64,000 nt of DNA from Bacteroidales bacterium (GCA_015060445.1 SUYL01000048.1:1-64000), one strand, 5' to 3'; positions 53,423 to 62,893 are shown, counted from the first letter of the stretch. Notes: generated by a model from the letters alone, not told the origin. Translations and numbers: made by a program.

Positions 53423-53496
53423 GGGGCATTAGCTCATCTGGCTAGAGCGTTAGACTGGCAGTCTAAAGGTGATCGGTTCGAGTCCGATATGCTCCA
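53423..53496 (+). tRNA. tRNA-Ala (GGC)
   Basis: A 74-nt cloverleaf. The acceptor GGGGCAT pairs with ATGCTCC and carries the alanine identity pair G3-U70. The anticodon loop is CTGGCAG (GGC), the T arm holds GGTTCGAGTCC and the discriminator is A. CCA is not encoded. Confidence 0.96.
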
Positions 53497-53499
53497 CAA

Positions 53500-53530
53500 A
53501 AAAGCGGCTACAGGGCCGCTTTTGTTTTTT
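53500..53530. terminator. Bidirectional terminator, tRNA-Ala / rmuC
   Basis: AAAAGCGGC pairs exactly with GCCGCTTTT around TACAGG, flanked by A and T runs. It lies between the tRNA and the convergent rmuC stop at 53532. Confidence 0.88.
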
Positions 53531-53531
53531 C

Positions 53532-54695
53532 TCATTCCTGGCTTTCGGGAAGCCGTTTCCCCGGGTCTGCTTTGGCGCCAAGTTCCTGCAGTTTCCTTAC
53601 CGATACTGCAATGCTCTGTTTGCCCGTTACCATTTTCTTACAGGCACTCTGGTATGCCGCATCTGCCTGTTGCAGGGCTTTCCCAATATTTTCCATCTGC
53701 GTATTGAATTCTGCTATCCTGTTCAGCAGAATGGAAGAGTTGCGGATTATCTCCTCCATATTCCGCTCCTGTTTTACCTGCCTCCATACAACCATAATCA
53801 TTCTGAGCATGGAAAATAGTGTGAGACGTCCGGTAATGATTACCCCCTTTTCATAGGCAGTGTGCCAGAGGGCGGCATCGTTCTCAAGATAAAGTTGGAA
53901 TGCCCCTTCATTTGGAATGAACATTATTGAGTAGTCTATCCCCTGTACTCCCGACGATTTCAGGTATTTGTGGTACTCTTTCCCCTGCAGTTCCTCTACA
54001 TGTCTTGTGATGCTCTCAATGTGTCTGCGTCTGGCATCCTCTTTTGAGGCCTGATCCTCGGCATTGCACCAGTCAACGTACGCCGAGAGGCTCACTTTGG
54101 AGTCAACTACGATCTGCCGGTTGTCGGGAAGATTTACTATTACATCCGGGATGAGTTTCCTCCCGGATTCTGAGTGCTTTATGGCATTGCCCGAGTTGTC
54201 CCTTATAAGTTCCTGAGTGTGGAAATCCTCACCCTCAACCAGCCCTGCATTCCTGAGGATGTCTGCCAGTACCACTTCGCCGTAGTTTCCCTGCATCTTG
54301 TTGTTGCCGCGCAGTGCCTGGGCCAGGGCATCTGCCCCTTTGCCAACCTCTACGGTACGGGAGGCCATCTCCTTTATAATCTGTTCCATTCTGGCATTGT
54401 CCCTGGCTCCATCCTCCCTGGTGCGGGCGAGTTGCTTTTCCACCTTCTCAAGTTGTTCCCTCAGTTGTTGTACAAGTGGATTGAGTTGCTCCCTGTTGGC
54501 GGAACTGAGCGATTCCCTCTTCTCCTCCATAAGTTCGCCGGCAGTTGCCTTGAATTCTGCCTTCAGAAGTTCCCTCTCCCTCAGCAGTTGCCCTTCCATC
54601 TCCTTGGAGACATTTTTGCGGGCAATGAAGAATCCTGAAATGAGACCAAACAGAATGCCCGCTATTGCGGTAATGATTATTGTAAACATATCCAT
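53532..54695 (-). CDS. rmuC: DNA recombination protein RmuC
   Basis: A 387-residue protein with an N-terminal membrane anchor (TIIITAIAGILFGLISGFFIA), a long coiled coil (about 30-115) and the RmuC nuclease-like domain (about 125-330). The latter has NYGEVVLADILRNAGLVEG, PDVIVNLPDNRQIVVDSKVSL and YSIMFIPNEGAFQLYLE. RmuC limits inversions at short repeats in E. coli. A short intergenic region separates it from the PUR gene upstream. Confidence 0.93.
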   Translation of the reverse strand: MDMFTIIITAIAGILFGLISGFFIARKNVSKEMEGQLLRERELLKAEFKATAGELMEEKRESLSSANREQLNPLVQQLREQLEKVEKQLARTREDGARDNARMEQIIKEMASRTVEVGKGADALAQALRGNNKMQGNYGEVVLADILRNAGLVEGEDFHTQELIRDNSGNAIKHSESGRKLIPDVIVNLPDNRQIVVDSKVSLSAYVDWCNAEDQASKEDARRRHIESITRHVEELQGKEYHKYLKSSGVQGIDYSIMFIPNEGAFQLYLENDAALWHTAYEKGVIITGRLTLFSMLRMIMVVWRQVKQERNMEEIIRNSSILLNRIAEFNTQMENIGKALQQADAAYQSACKKMVTGKQSIAVSVRKLQELGAKADPGKRLPESQE

Positions 54696-54745
54696 TAGAA
54701 TTATTTTTATGCAAAGATAACCCCCTTCTATGACATTTTATGACA

Positions 54746-54775
54746 ATAAAAAACTCCCGGCCATAATGCCGGGAG
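54746..54775 (-). terminator. Terminator of the PUR-family gene
   Basis: On the minus strand CTCCCGGC and GCCGGGAG pair around six bases and are followed by TTTTTTATTG. It lies 43 bp past the stop of the PUR gene. The plus strand also has a short T-run, but no plus-strand gene ends here. Confidence 0.85.
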
Positions 54776-54817
54776 CCTTTTTACTTTTTAAAATATGTTA
54801 TTAAATGTTTTTACTTT

Positions 54818-55171
54818 TTATAACTGGTCGAAATCAACGTCTGAAAAACTGTTGGACTTCTCCTCTCCCTCTGTGTAAACCCTTTCAGTTACAGGGCATT
54901 TGTCCTTAATGAACTTGATCACCTCTTCCAACCCCTCTGTAAACTTCTCAAAGTCCTCTTTGTATAGGAAAATTTTGTGCTTGTCATAAACAAATCTTCC
55001 ATCTTTATCCACTCTTCTTTTGCTTTCTGTAACTGTAAGGTAATAGTCATTGCCTTTAGTTGCCTTAACATCAAAGAAGTATGTTCTCTTGCCTGCTCTT
55101 ACAGGTTTAGAGAAAACATCATCACCATTGCGCTCCTGCGCTCCCGCATTATCAAAATCCTCGAAATACAT
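54818..55171 (-). CDS. PUR-family (DUF3276) nucleic-acid-binding protein
   Basis: A 117-residue protein with one PUR-alpha-like repeat (about 18-95): FSKPVRAGKRTYFFDVKATKGNDYYLTVTESK, then KHKIFLYKEDFEKFTEGLEEVIKFI. The conserved strand-helix layout binds single-stranded DNA or RNA in relatives. The acidic tail is typical. It is monocistronic with its own -7 box and terminator. The role in Bacteroidetes is unknown. Confidence 0.88.
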   Translation of the reverse strand: MYFEDFDNAGAQERNGDDVFSKPVRAGKRTYFFDVKATKGNDYYLTVTESKRRVDKDGRFVYDKHKIFLYKEDFEKFTEGLEEVIKFIKDKCPVTERVYTEGEEKSNSFSDVDFDQL

Positions 55172-55203
55172 AATTTTTTTACCGTTAATTTTAAAAAGTT
55201 TTA

Positions 55204-55211
55204 CAAATATA
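55204..55211 (-). promoter_or_regulatory. -7 box of the PUR-family gene
   Basis: The minus strand reads TATATTTG, an exact TAnnTTTG match 32 bp before the start codon. Confidence 0.5.
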
Positions 55212-55235
55212 AAATAAATTTTGAGGGTAATAGCC

Positions 55236-55243
55236 TATATTTG
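55236..55243 (+). promoter_or_regulatory. -7 box of the nusB operon
   Basis: TATATTTG, an exact TAnnTTTG match, 27 bp before the nusB ATG. Divergent from the PUR box, 24 bp apart. Confidence 0.5.
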
Positions 55244-55270
55244 CAAAATATTTAAAAAAATAGATAATTT

Positions 55271-56209
55271 ATGCTTAACAGAAGACTGATAAGGGTTAAA
55301 GTGTTCAAACTGCTCTTTGGAAAGGCAATGCAGGGAGACCAGCCGCTTGAGCAGGCAGAGAAGGAACTGATCCTTTCTTGCAGCAAGACCGTTGACCTGT
55401 ATTGTTTCCTTTTGGGATTGCCGTCGGTATTGAAGGAGGTTGCCCAGGCAAGAATAGAGGCTGGAAAGAAAAAATTCCACCCTACACCCCAGGAGGCCAA
55501 TCCGAATACCAAGTTCGTTGACAATAAGTTCATAGAGTTGTTGGAGAATGATTCTGCATTCAATACCATGTGCAGCAAGAAGGGGCTTGTGTGGGGTGAA
55601 TATGACAGTTTTGTAAAGAAACTGTTTGCATCAATAGTCACCAAGGATTATTATCAGGAGTACATGGATAATCCCGACAGATCCCTCAAAGGTGATGCTG
55701 AACTTGTAAAACGCATTTACGAGGAGGAACTTGAGGATAATGGGGCTCTTGAAGATATACTTGAGGAGATGAGCATCTACTGGATGGATGACCTTGCATA
55801 TACTGTAAATGTAATTCTTAAGAATATCCCTACAATTGCTAGGAAAGGTTCCGTAGAGGTTCCAAAGACATTCCTCAAGGAGGATGACAGGGAGTATGCA
55901 AAGAAACTTCTCACCAAATCCATGCTCAACTATGATGAATATACAGAACTGATTTCATCAATGGTTTCAAACTGGGACCTTGAGAGGCTTGTGGCTACAG
56001 ACCTTGCCCTAATAGTGATGGGAGTTACAGAGGCCGTGGCATTTGAGTCAATACCCCTGAAGGTTACCATAAACGAGTTTGTGGATATCTCAAAATATTA
56101 CAGCACTCCAAACAGCAAGGTTTTTGTAAACGGACTTCTGGACCGTATTTTGCAGCAGATGGTAAAGGAGGGAAAGATTGTAAAGAGTGGAAGGGGTCTT
56201 GTGGAATAA
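55271..56209 (+). CDS. nusB: Transcription antitermination factor NusB, long form
   Basis: A 312-residue protein. The C-terminal half (about 170-305) is the NusB fold, with WDLERLVATDLALIVMGVTE and PLKVTINEFVDISKYYSTPNSKVFVNGLLDRIL. The long N-terminal extension begins LNRRLIRVKVFKLLF, as in NusB, then carries extra helices; this two-part length is usual in Bacteroidetes, against about 140 residues in E. coli. It binds boxA RNA with S10 in rRNA antitermination. It leads yajC-ybbR-coaE. Confidence 0.92.
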   Translation: MLNRRLIRVKVFKLLFGKAMQGDQPLEQAEKELILSCSKTVDLYCFLLGLPSVLKEVAQARIEAGKKKFHPTPQEANPNTKFVDNKFIELLENDSAFNTMCSKKGLVWGEYDSFVKKLFASIVTKDYYQEYMDNPDRSLKGDAELVKRIYEEELEDNGALEDILEEMSIYWMDDLAYTVNVILKNIPTIARKGSVEVPKTFLKEDDREYAKKLLTKSMLNYDEYTELISSMVSNWDLERLVATDLALIVMGVTEAVAFESIPLKVTINEFVDISKYYSTPNSKVFVNGLLDRILQQMVKEGKIVKSGRGLVE

Positions 56210-56239
56210 TTTGTTGACAATTAAAATATTAAAGATATT

Positions 56240-56551
56240 ATGAATACATTGGTAATTTTACAACAGGCAGCACAGCAGGGTGGAAACATGAGTTTCCTCA
56301 TTATGATGGTACTTATCTTTGCAGTAATGTACTTTTTTATGATACGTCCGCAGCAGAAGAAGCAGAAGGAGATCATGAAATGGAGAGAATCCATACAGAA
56401 AGGTGACAAAGTTGTTACTGTAGGTGGTATTTATGGTGTTGTAGCGGAGGTTAAGCCTACATATATCCTTATGGAGGTTGATGCAAACGTTAAGATTAGA
56501 GTAGATAAAGGTTCTATTGTAAAGGACGTGACTGATATCCCTGTTAAATAA
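56240..56551 (+). CDS. yajC: Sec translocase accessory protein YajC
   Basis: A 103-residue protein with one transmembrane helix (about 17-36, MSFLIMMVLIFAVMYFFMI), followed at once by RPQQKKQKE and the cytosolic domain (GDKVVTVGGIYGVVAEVKPTYILMEVD). It associates with SecDF-YajC. It lies 30 bp after nusB. Confidence 0.96.
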   Translation: MNTLVILQQAAQQGGNMSFLIMMVLIFAVMYFFMIRPQQKKQKEIMKWRESIQKGDKVVTVGGIYGVVAEVKPTYILMEVDANVKIRVDKGSIVKDVTDIPVK

Positions 56552-56562
56552 GAGTGACAAGG

Positions 56563-57525
56563 ATGCAATTGCCTTTTAAAGCAAATAAAAAATTATTGGG
56601 AGGGGGGAGAAACTGGATTATTCTGGTGTTCTCTCTTCTCCTTGCCTTTTTTATGTGGAGCATGATGAAACTCTCACGAAGGTACTCTTCATACATAAAG
56701 TACCAGATTGAGGTGGTTTCAAATATTGAGGGGCGCAAGAACACTGCGCGCTCTCTTGATGTGCTGGTGATTGGGGCAAAATCCACAGGGTTCAATATCC
56801 TCCAGAACCGCAAGGAGAACGGGAATCTCCTCCACCTTGATGCGGTTGACGCAAAACATTTCCATGGGGTGGAGAAGACAGATATCTTCTATCTTATTCC
56901 CGACGATATAAAAAAACAGGTGCAGGATGCACTTGGAAAGGATTTCGTGGTGGAATCGTTTGCTACCGATACCCTTTTCTTCAGATTCCCCGAACAGTGG
57001 AACAGGAAGGTGCCGGTAAGGGAGAACTTCCTGATTACCTACAAAGGGCAGTATATGCCATATTCTCCAATGACTGTCCGCCCCGATTCAATCCTCATTT
57101 ATGGAGACAGGGATGTTATAGCAAAGATAGAGGAGGTTGTGTCGTACCCGGTGAAGATAGACAATGTTTCCGGAACATTGTCGGGAGTGGCCACTCTGAA
57201 GGAGATAGAAGGGGTGAGGTTTTCACATGATGAAATATTCTATAACCAGGAGGTTGGGAGGTATCTTGAGAAGACATTGACAGTTCCGGTGGTAATAACA
57301 GATGCCCCTTCATATGCCAATGTGGCAATTGTGCCCCAGCAGGTGGAAATACGGTACAGGGAGCCGTTCTCAAATCCGGCACGGTACGGCATCCGGGATT
57401 TTCAGGTGGGGATCAGTTATAATGAGATACTGCATAAGGATGTGGTGAAACCACGTATCCTTAAGATGCCGGACAATATCCTTTCCATAAGGATGGAACC
57501 GTTGTTTGTAGAGTGTGTTTTGTAA
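56563..57525 (+). CDS. YbbR-like domain protein
   Basis: A 320-residue protein with an N-terminal membrane anchor (about 16-36, WIILVFSLLLAFFMW) and YbbR-like repeats (SILIYGDRDVIAKIEEVVSYPVKID; LTVPVVITDAP). In Firmicutes the YbbR protein CdaR regulates the diadenylate cyclase; here no cyclase gene is adjacent. ATG 56563 is taken as the start; GTG 56554 is possible. Its stop overlaps the coaE ATG by one base. Confidence 0.8.
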   Translation: MQLPFKANKKLLGGGRNWIILVFSLLLAFFMWSMMKLSRRYSSYIKYQIEVVSNIEGRKNTARSLDVLVIGAKSTGFNILQNRKENGNLLHLDAVDAKHFHGVEKTDIFYLIPDDIKKQVQDALGKDFVVESFATDTLFFRFPEQWNRKVPVRENFLITYKGQYMPYSPMTVRPDSILIYGDRDVIAKIEEVVSYPVKIDNVSGTLSGVATLKEIEGVRFSHDEIFYNQEVGRYLEKTLTVPVVITDAPSYANVAIVPQQVEIRYREPFSNPARYGIRDFQVGISYNEILHKDVVKPRILKMPDNILSIRMEPLFVECVL

Positions 57526-58154
57526 TGGAGAGAGCAATGACAAAGACTTTGGGTTGTACAGGAGGAATAGGGAGCGGCAAAAGTTATGTGTCGCGTATAT
57601 TTGAATCGTTGGGGTATCCTGCATATTATTCGGATGACAGGGCAAAAATGCTGTATGATACAGATCCTCTTCTCCTTTCCCAGATGACAGAACTTTTGGG
57701 GGAAGATATTCTGGATGAAACAGGGAGGCTCAACAGGAAAGTTGTGGCCTCAAGGATTTTCGGCAATGTGGAACTGCTCAGGAAGGTGGAGGCTCTGGTG
57801 CATCCGGCTGTGTTGAGGGATTTCTTCAGATGGAAGGAGGAGATATGCAACAAATTGTCGGGAGAAGGAAAATGTGTTGATTTTGTGCTGTTTGAGAGCG
57901 CAATCCTGTTGGAGAGCGACATTGTTAAAGGGTGTGCAGACAAGATACTCTCTGTAGAGGCTCCGTATGAGTTGAGGGTGGAAAGGGTGATGCGAAGGGA
58001 TGGAGTTTCCAGGGAGCAGGTTCAGGAGAGAATTGCCAGACAATGGAGCGATGCACAAAGGGCTGCTTTGTCAGATTTTATTATATTTGCAGATTCTAAG
58101 AGGGCATTGCTGCCCCAGATTGCACAAGTAATTGAAAAGATGAAAGGAGAATAG
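57525..58154 (+). CDS. coaE: Dephospho-CoA kinase
   Basis: A 209-residue P-loop kinase that makes CoA in the last biosynthetic step. P-loop GCTGGIGSGKS, then DDRAKMLYDT, VHPAVLRDFF and the C-terminal RIARQWSDAQRAALSDFII. The ATG at 57525 shares a base with the ybbR stop (TAATG), suggesting translational coupling; ATG 57537, which starts right before the P-loop strand, is an alternative. Confidence 0.94.
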   Translation: MERAMTKTLGCTGGIGSGKSYVSRIFESLGYPAYYSDDRAKMLYDTDPLLLSQMTELLGEDILDETGRLNRKVVASRIFGNVELLRKVEALVHPAVLRDFFRWKEEICNKLSGEGKCVDFVLFESAILLESDIVKGCADKILSVEAPYELRVERVMRRDGVSREQVQERIARQWSDAQRAALSDFIIFADSKRALLPQIAQVIEKMKGE

Positions 58155-58156
58155 GA

Positions 58157-58897
58157 ATGGGAATTGGAAGATGGATAACCGGTGCTATAGGATGGGCTTT
58201 GGGCGGTCCGTTGGGGGGACTCGTAGGGTATCTGCTGGGTTCTCTATTTGAAGGTGACAACGGTGAGTCACAAAGGGTATATACAACCGGAGGGGGATTC
58301 TCTGCAAATGAGCAGAGGAACAGTTTCCTGGTGTCGCTGCTGGTACTTTCTGCAGCGGTAATGAAGTCGGACGGGAAAGTGCTCAAGTCTGAACTTGAGT
58401 ATGTAAAGGAGTTCATAAGGCGCAGTTTTGGAGAGCAGGCTCTGCCCCAGGCTCTTCAGATTCTTAAGGCTGCACTTGACAAGAATATAGATCTGCCGCA
58501 GATTTGTGCGCAGATAAAACTCTATATGGACCCTTCACAGAGGCTGCAGTTGTACCACTATCTGGTGGGTATAGCAAATGCAGACGGCCATGTGAGCCAG
58601 GTTGAGATTGCAGACCTCAAGAACATTGCCATGTATCTTGGTATCCCTGCCGCAGAGGCGGAATCCATACTTGCAATGTTTGGAGGATCGGATGTGAACT
58701 CTGCCTACAAAGTGCTGGAGATTGACCCTTCTGCAACAGATGAAGAGGTTAAGAGGGCATACAAGAAGATGGCAATCAAGCATCATCCCGACAAGGTTGA
58801 ATCCCTTGGTGAGGATGTAAAGAAGGCTGCAGAGGAGAAATTCAAATCCATAGTAGCAGCATACGAGACAATTAAGAAAGAAAGAGGCTTTAATTAG
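58157..58897 (+). CDS. DjlA-like co-chaperone (TerB and DnaJ domains)
   Basis: A 246-residue protein. A Gly-rich N-terminal hydrophobic stretch (GAIGWALGGPLGGLVGYLLGSLF) may insert in the membrane. A TerB-like helical domain follows (about 58-160, SAAVMKSDGKVLKSELEYVKEF, NADGHVSQVEIADLKNIA), then a C-terminal J domain (about 178-246) with the HPD motif in IKHHPDKVE. The J domain stimulates DnaK. It starts 2 bp after coaE. Confidence 0.9.
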   Translation: MGIGRWITGAIGWALGGPLGGLVGYLLGSLFEGDNGESQRVYTTGGGFSANEQRNSFLVSLLVLSAAVMKSDGKVLKSELEYVKEFIRRSFGEQALPQALQILKAALDKNIDLPQICAQIKLYMDPSQRLQLYHYLVGIANADGHVSQVEIADLKNIAMYLGIPAAEAESILAMFGGSDVNSAYKVLEIDPSATDEEVKRAYKKMAIKHHPDKVESLGEDVKKAAEEKFKSIVAAYETIKKERGFN

Positions 58898-58915
58898 TAA
58901 AAGAAGAATATAATT

Positions 58916-59341
58916 ATGAAAACAGATTTGAGGAAAGTGTTGTCAATAAGCGGACAACCAGGTTTGTACCTATATGTTTCACAGGCACATCAGGGGGCAA
59001 TTGTAGAGGCTCTTGCAACAAAGAAGAGGACCTGTTGCCCAATGTCTGCAAGGATGACATCATTGGCAGATATAGCCATATATACAGATGAGGAGGAGAT
59101 GAGGCTCCAGGAGGTTTTTGAGAAGATGCATGCGCATCTTGGCGAGAATGATGCTCCTGCTGCAAAGAGCGACCCTAAAGTGCTTAAAGGACTTTTTGAG
59201 GAGGTTCTTCCTACTTATGACAGGGACAGGTTCTATGTGTCGCATATGAAGAAGGTTGTTGAGTGGTACAATATCCTCAAGAACAACGCATCTTTGGATT
59301 TTGAGTCTCTTGACGAGGCTGAAGCATCAGAGGAGGAGTAA
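58916..59341 (+). CDS. DUF5606 family protein
   Basis: A 141-residue cytosolic protein. DLRKVLSISGQPGLYLYVSQ and ADIAIYTDEEEMRLQEVF are typical of DUF5606, a family found in Bacteroidetes. A C-terminal acidic tail (DEAEASEEE) follows. No catalytic motif or known function. It is 18 bp after the DnaJ gene and 4 bp before rimO, so it is in the same operon. Confidence 0.82.
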   Translation: MKTDLRKVLSISGQPGLYLYVSQAHQGAIVEALATKKRTCCPMSARMTSLADIAIYTDEEEMRLQEVFEKMHAHLGENDAPAAKSDPKVLKGLFEEVLPTYDRDRFYVSHMKKVVEWYNILKNNASLDFESLDEAEASEEE

Positions 59342-59345
59342 TTGG

Positions 59346-60704
59346 ATGCAAGGTAAGATAGTGCAATATTGCAGGCCAAAGAAGGTTCAGTTGGTTACCC
59401 TTGGGTGTTCCAAGAACAGGGTTGACTCCGAGCATCTTCTCAGGCAGATGGCCAGTGAGGGGATTGAAATAGTTGATGCCGGGTATGAACTCAGTTCCAG
59501 AAGCAAGGTGGATGCAGTAATACTGAACACCTGCGGCTTCATAAAGGATGCAAAGGAGGAGTCAATTGAGGCCATACTTGCTGCTGTGGATGCAAAGGAA
59601 CACGGATATGTGAAACATGTATTTGTGTTCGGCTGCCTTTCGCAGAGGTATATGGATGAACTCGTGGAGGAGATACCTGAGGTTGATGGTTTCTTTGGCG
59701 CTTTTGATTGGGACGGTATTCTTAAGGCTATGGGAGTAATGAAGAATGATGCCCTGCTGCAGCAGAGGTATCTTACCACCCCAAAACATTATGCCTATCT
59801 TAAAATTTCTGAGGGGTGCGACCGTACCTGCTCTTATTGCGCAATCCCCGGTATAAGGGGCAGGCATATCTCAGTTCCTATGGAGGAACTGGTGGAAGAG
59901 GCCCGCAATCTGGCCGCAATGGGAGTGCGTGAACTTATTGTAATAGCCCAGGATACAACATATTACGGGTTGGATTTGTATAAAAGGCGTGCATTGGGAG
60001 ACCTTTTGAAACTGCTTTGTGAAGTGGAGGGGATTGAATGGATAAGAATCCACTATTCATATCCCGACCAGTTTCCCGACGATGTGCTGGAGATTATGGC
60101 TTCCAATCTGAAAATGTGCAAGTACATAGATATTCCGTTGCAGCACTCTTCAACAAAAATTCTGAAGATGATGCGCCGCTCCATTGACGGCCCTCAGACG
60201 CAGGCAGTCATTGACCGGATAAGGGAGAAGGTTCCTGGGGTTGTGTTGAGGACAACCCTTATAGTTGGCCATCCTGGAGAAGACCGGAGGGAGTTTGACA
60301 AACTACTCTCATTTGTCGGGAAGAACAGGTTTGACAGGCTGGGGGCATTCACCTATTCAGAGGAGGAGGGAACCTACGGGGCTCTCCATTTCAAGGACTC
60401 TGTTAGGGAGAGCACCAAGCAGGCCCGTTACGATGAACTTATGGAACTGCAGAGCGGAATTTCCCTTGAGTGCAATGAGGCCCGTGTGGGGAATGTTGAG
60501 CGTGTAATTGTGGATTCTTTCACAGACGGAGTGCTTGTATGCCGCTCACAGAGTGAGAGCCCTGAGGTGGATGGGGAGATTCTTATTGGCAAGAACGGCT
60601 ACGGAGAATTTGCTCCTGAAAAATTAATTGGTAAATTTGTATCTGCAAAAATAGTGGGTGCCAACGAGTATGACCTGTTGGCCGAGATTGTTGCAGTTGA
60701 ATAG
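59346..60704 (+). CDS. rimO: Ribosomal protein S12 methylthiotransferase RimO
   Basis: A 452-residue radical SAM enzyme that methylthiolates an Asp of S12. The N-terminal UPF0004 domain (VTLGCSKNRVDSEHL, LNTCGFIKDAKEES, FVFGCLSQRY) holds three Cys for one cluster. The radical SAM core has CDRTCSYCAIPGIRG (CxxxCxxC). A C-terminal TRAM domain ends the protein. Start 59346 follows the DUF5606 stop; a longer frame from 59256 lies inside that gene. Confidence 0.96.
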   Translation: MQGKIVQYCRPKKVQLVTLGCSKNRVDSEHLLRQMASEGIEIVDAGYELSSRSKVDAVILNTCGFIKDAKEESIEAILAAVDAKEHGYVKHVFVFGCLSQRYMDELVEEIPEVDGFFGAFDWDGILKAMGVMKNDALLQQRYLTTPKHYAYLKISEGCDRTCSYCAIPGIRGRHISVPMEELVEEARNLAAMGVRELIVIAQDTTYYGLDLYKRRALGDLLKLLCEVEGIEWIRIHYSYPDQFPDDVLEIMASNLKMCKYIDIPLQHSSTKILKMMRRSIDGPQTQAVIDRIREKVPGVVLRTTLIVGHPGEDRREFDKLLSFVGKNRFDRLGAFTYSEEEGTYGALHFKDSVRESTKQARYDELMELQSGISLECNEARVGNVERVIVDSFTDGVLVCRSQSESPEVDGEILIGKNGYGEFAPEKLIGKFVSAKIVGANEYDLLAEIVAVE

Positions 60705-60730
60705 AGTACTAACCTAAAAGATTTATAAAG

Positions 60731-61477
60731 ATGAAATTATTAGAGGGAAAAGTTGCACTGGTTACAGGTGCGGCAAGAGGTATCGGTAAAGCAATCGCTT
60801 TGAAATATGCCCAGGAGGGTGCAAATGTTGCATTCACAGACCTTGTAATTGACGAGAATGGTGAGAATACCAAAAAAGAGATAGAGGCTTACGGAGTTAA
60901 AGTATTGGCCATTGCTTCAAATGCCGCCAACTTTGAGGAGGCTCATGCTGCAGTTGAGCAGGTTGTCAAAGAGTTCGGAAGACTTGATATCCTTGTAAAC
61001 AATGCAGGTATCACCAAAGACGGACTTATGATGAGGATGTCTGAGGCCCAGTGGGATGCTGTAATTGCAGTTAACCTTAAATCTGCATTCAACTTTGTAC
61101 ATGCTGTTACCCCTGTAATGATGCGTCAGAGAAGCGGTTCAATCATTAACATGAGTTCTGTTGTAGGTGTTCACGGAAATGCAGGACAGTGCAACTACTC
61201 TGCTTCAAAGGCAGGTATGATTGGCCTTGCAAAATCAATTGCACAGGAGTTGGGTTCAAGAGGTGTAAGGGCAAATGCAATTGCTCCAGGTTTCATCATC
61301 ACCGAGATGACTGCAAAACTTCCTGAAGAGGTTCGCGAGGGGTGGAATGCAAAGATTCCTCTACGCCGTGGCGGTACTCCTGAGGATATTGCTAATGTTG
61401 CAACATTCCTTGCAAGTGATTTGAGCAGTTATGTTACCGGACAGGTTATTTCTGTTTGCGGCGGTATGCAGATGTAA
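60731..61477 (+). CDS. fabG: 3-oxoacyl-ACP reductase FabG
   Basis: A 248-residue short-chain dehydrogenase. NADPH motif TGAARGIG (residues 12-19), NNAG, and the catalytic Ser (about 143), Tyr156 and Lys160 in NYSASK. C-terminal GRGGTPED-like RRGGTPEDIANVATFLASD is typical. It reduces 3-oxoacyl-ACP in fatty acid elongation. It follows rimO by 26 bp. Confidence 0.93.
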   Translation: MKLLEGKVALVTGAARGIGKAIALKYAQEGANVAFTDLVIDENGENTKKEIEAYGVKVLAIASNAANFEEAHAAVEQVVKEFGRLDILVNNAGITKDGLMMRMSEAQWDAVIAVNLKSAFNFVHAVTPVMMRQRSGSIINMSSVVGVHGNAGQCNYSASKAGMIGLAKSIAQELGSRGVRANAIAPGFIITEMTAKLPEEVREGWNAKIPLRRGGTPEDIANVATFLASDLSSYVTGQVISVCGGMQM

Positions 61478-61504
61478 TTGAAGAAAATTTAAAGGAAACC
61501 ATAT

Positions 61505-62893
61505 ATGACACTTATTAAATCAATTTCCGGAATCAGGGGTACTATAGGTGGTCCTATAGGAGACAATCTTACACCTCTTGATGCAGTGAAGTTCACTGCT
61601 TCGTATGCAAAATGGCTTGTAGGCAAGAACCCAGGACGCAAACTTACAGTTGTCCTTGGAAGGGATGCAAGATTGTCGGGAGAAATGGTAAATGACCTTG
61701 TGGAGGGTACTTTGCTGGGTTGTGGCGTAAATGTGATAAATGTTGGCCTTTGTACAACTCCGGGTGTGGAGATGGCAGTTGTTGCCAGGAAGGCGGACGG
61801 CGGTATCATACTTACAGCCAGCCATAATCCAAAACAGTGGAATGCCCTTAAACTTCTCAATGAGAGAGGTGAGTTCCTCAATGCTGCCGAGGGTGCGCAG
61901 ATTCTTGAGTATGCCCAGAATGAGGAGTTCGATTTTGTGGAAATTGATGAGATTGGAAAGGTTATAAGCCGCGAACCTTACGATGTTGAGCATATTGATG
62001 CAGTGCTTGCATTGCCTCTTGTAGATGTTGAACTTGTAAAGAAGCAGGGTTTCAAAGTTGCAGTTGATGCTGTAAACTCTGTTGGTGGCGTTGTAATTCC
62101 TGCCCTTCTGGAGAGAATGGGTGTGGAGGTTGTAAAACTATACTGCGAGCCTACAGGAAATTTCTCACACAATCCTGAGCCGGTTCCTGAAAACCTTACA
62201 GAGATCTGCAAGGTTGTAAAGGAGAGCGGTGCAGACCTTGGAGTTATTGTTGACCCTGATGTTGACCGTCTTGCCCTTGTTTGTGAGACCGGAGAACTGT
62301 TTGGAGAGGAGTACACCCTTGTTTCTGTAGCGGATTACGTACTTTCAAATACCCCAGGAAACACAGTCTCAAACTTGAGTTCTTCAAGGGCTTTGAGAGA
62401 TGTTACAGAGAAACACGGAATGCAGTACAATGCATCTGCAGTAGGAGAGGTAAACGTAACAACCCTTATGAAGGCTACCAATGCAGTTATTGGCGGTGAG
62501 GGTAACGGTGGTGTAATCTACCCTGAACTCCACTACGGAAGGGATGCCCTTGTAGGTGTTGCACTGTTCCTTACCCACCTGGCAAAGAAAGGTTGCAAGG
62601 TGAGCGAACTTAAGGCACAGTATCCAAGTTACTTCATCTCAAAGAACAAGATAGAACTTACTCCAGACATCAACGTGGATGAGGTTCTTGTAAAGATGAA
62701 GGAGAAATACGCATCTGAGAAGGTAACCGACATAGACGGTGTAAAGATTGATTTCCCTACAGAGTGGGTTCACCTGCGCAAATCAAATACAGAGCCAATT
62801 ATCCGCATCTACAGCGAGAGCAAGGATGAGGAGAGTGCAAATGCACTGGCCCAGAAAATCGTTGGCGAAATAAAGGAAATCTGCGGTCTGTAG
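61505..62893 (+). CDS. glmM: Phosphoglucosamine mutase (GlmM-like)
   Basis: A 462-residue alpha-D-phosphohexomutase. The catalytic phosphoserine is Ser106 in TASHNP, the metal loop is DPDVDRL, the sugar loop is GGEGNGGV and the phosphate-binding loop is RKSNTEPIIRIYSES. The closest role is glucosamine-6-P to glucosamine-1-P for peptidoglycan and LPS precursors; a phosphomannomutase role cannot be excluded. It ends 33 bp before the 62927-63062 inverted repeat. Confidence 0.9.
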   Translation: MTLIKSISGIRGTIGGPIGDNLTPLDAVKFTASYAKWLVGKNPGRKLTVVLGRDARLSGEMVNDLVEGTLLGCGVNVINVGLCTTPGVEMAVVARKADGGIILTASHNPKQWNALKLLNERGEFLNAAEGAQILEYAQNEEFDFVEIDEIGKVISREPYDVEHIDAVLALPLVDVELVKKQGFKVAVDAVNSVGGVVIPALLERMGVEVVKLYCEPTGNFSHNPEPVPENLTEICKVVKESGADLGVIVDPDVDRLALVCETGELFGEEYTLVSVADYVLSNTPGNTVSNLSSSRALRDVTEKHGMQYNASAVGEVNVTTLMKATNAVIGGEGNGGVIYPELHYGRDALVGVALFLTHLAKKGCKVSELKAQYPSYFISKNKIELTPDINVDEVLVKMKEKYASEKVTDIDGVKIDFPTEWVHLRKSNTEPIIRIYSESKDEESANALAQKIVGEIKEICGL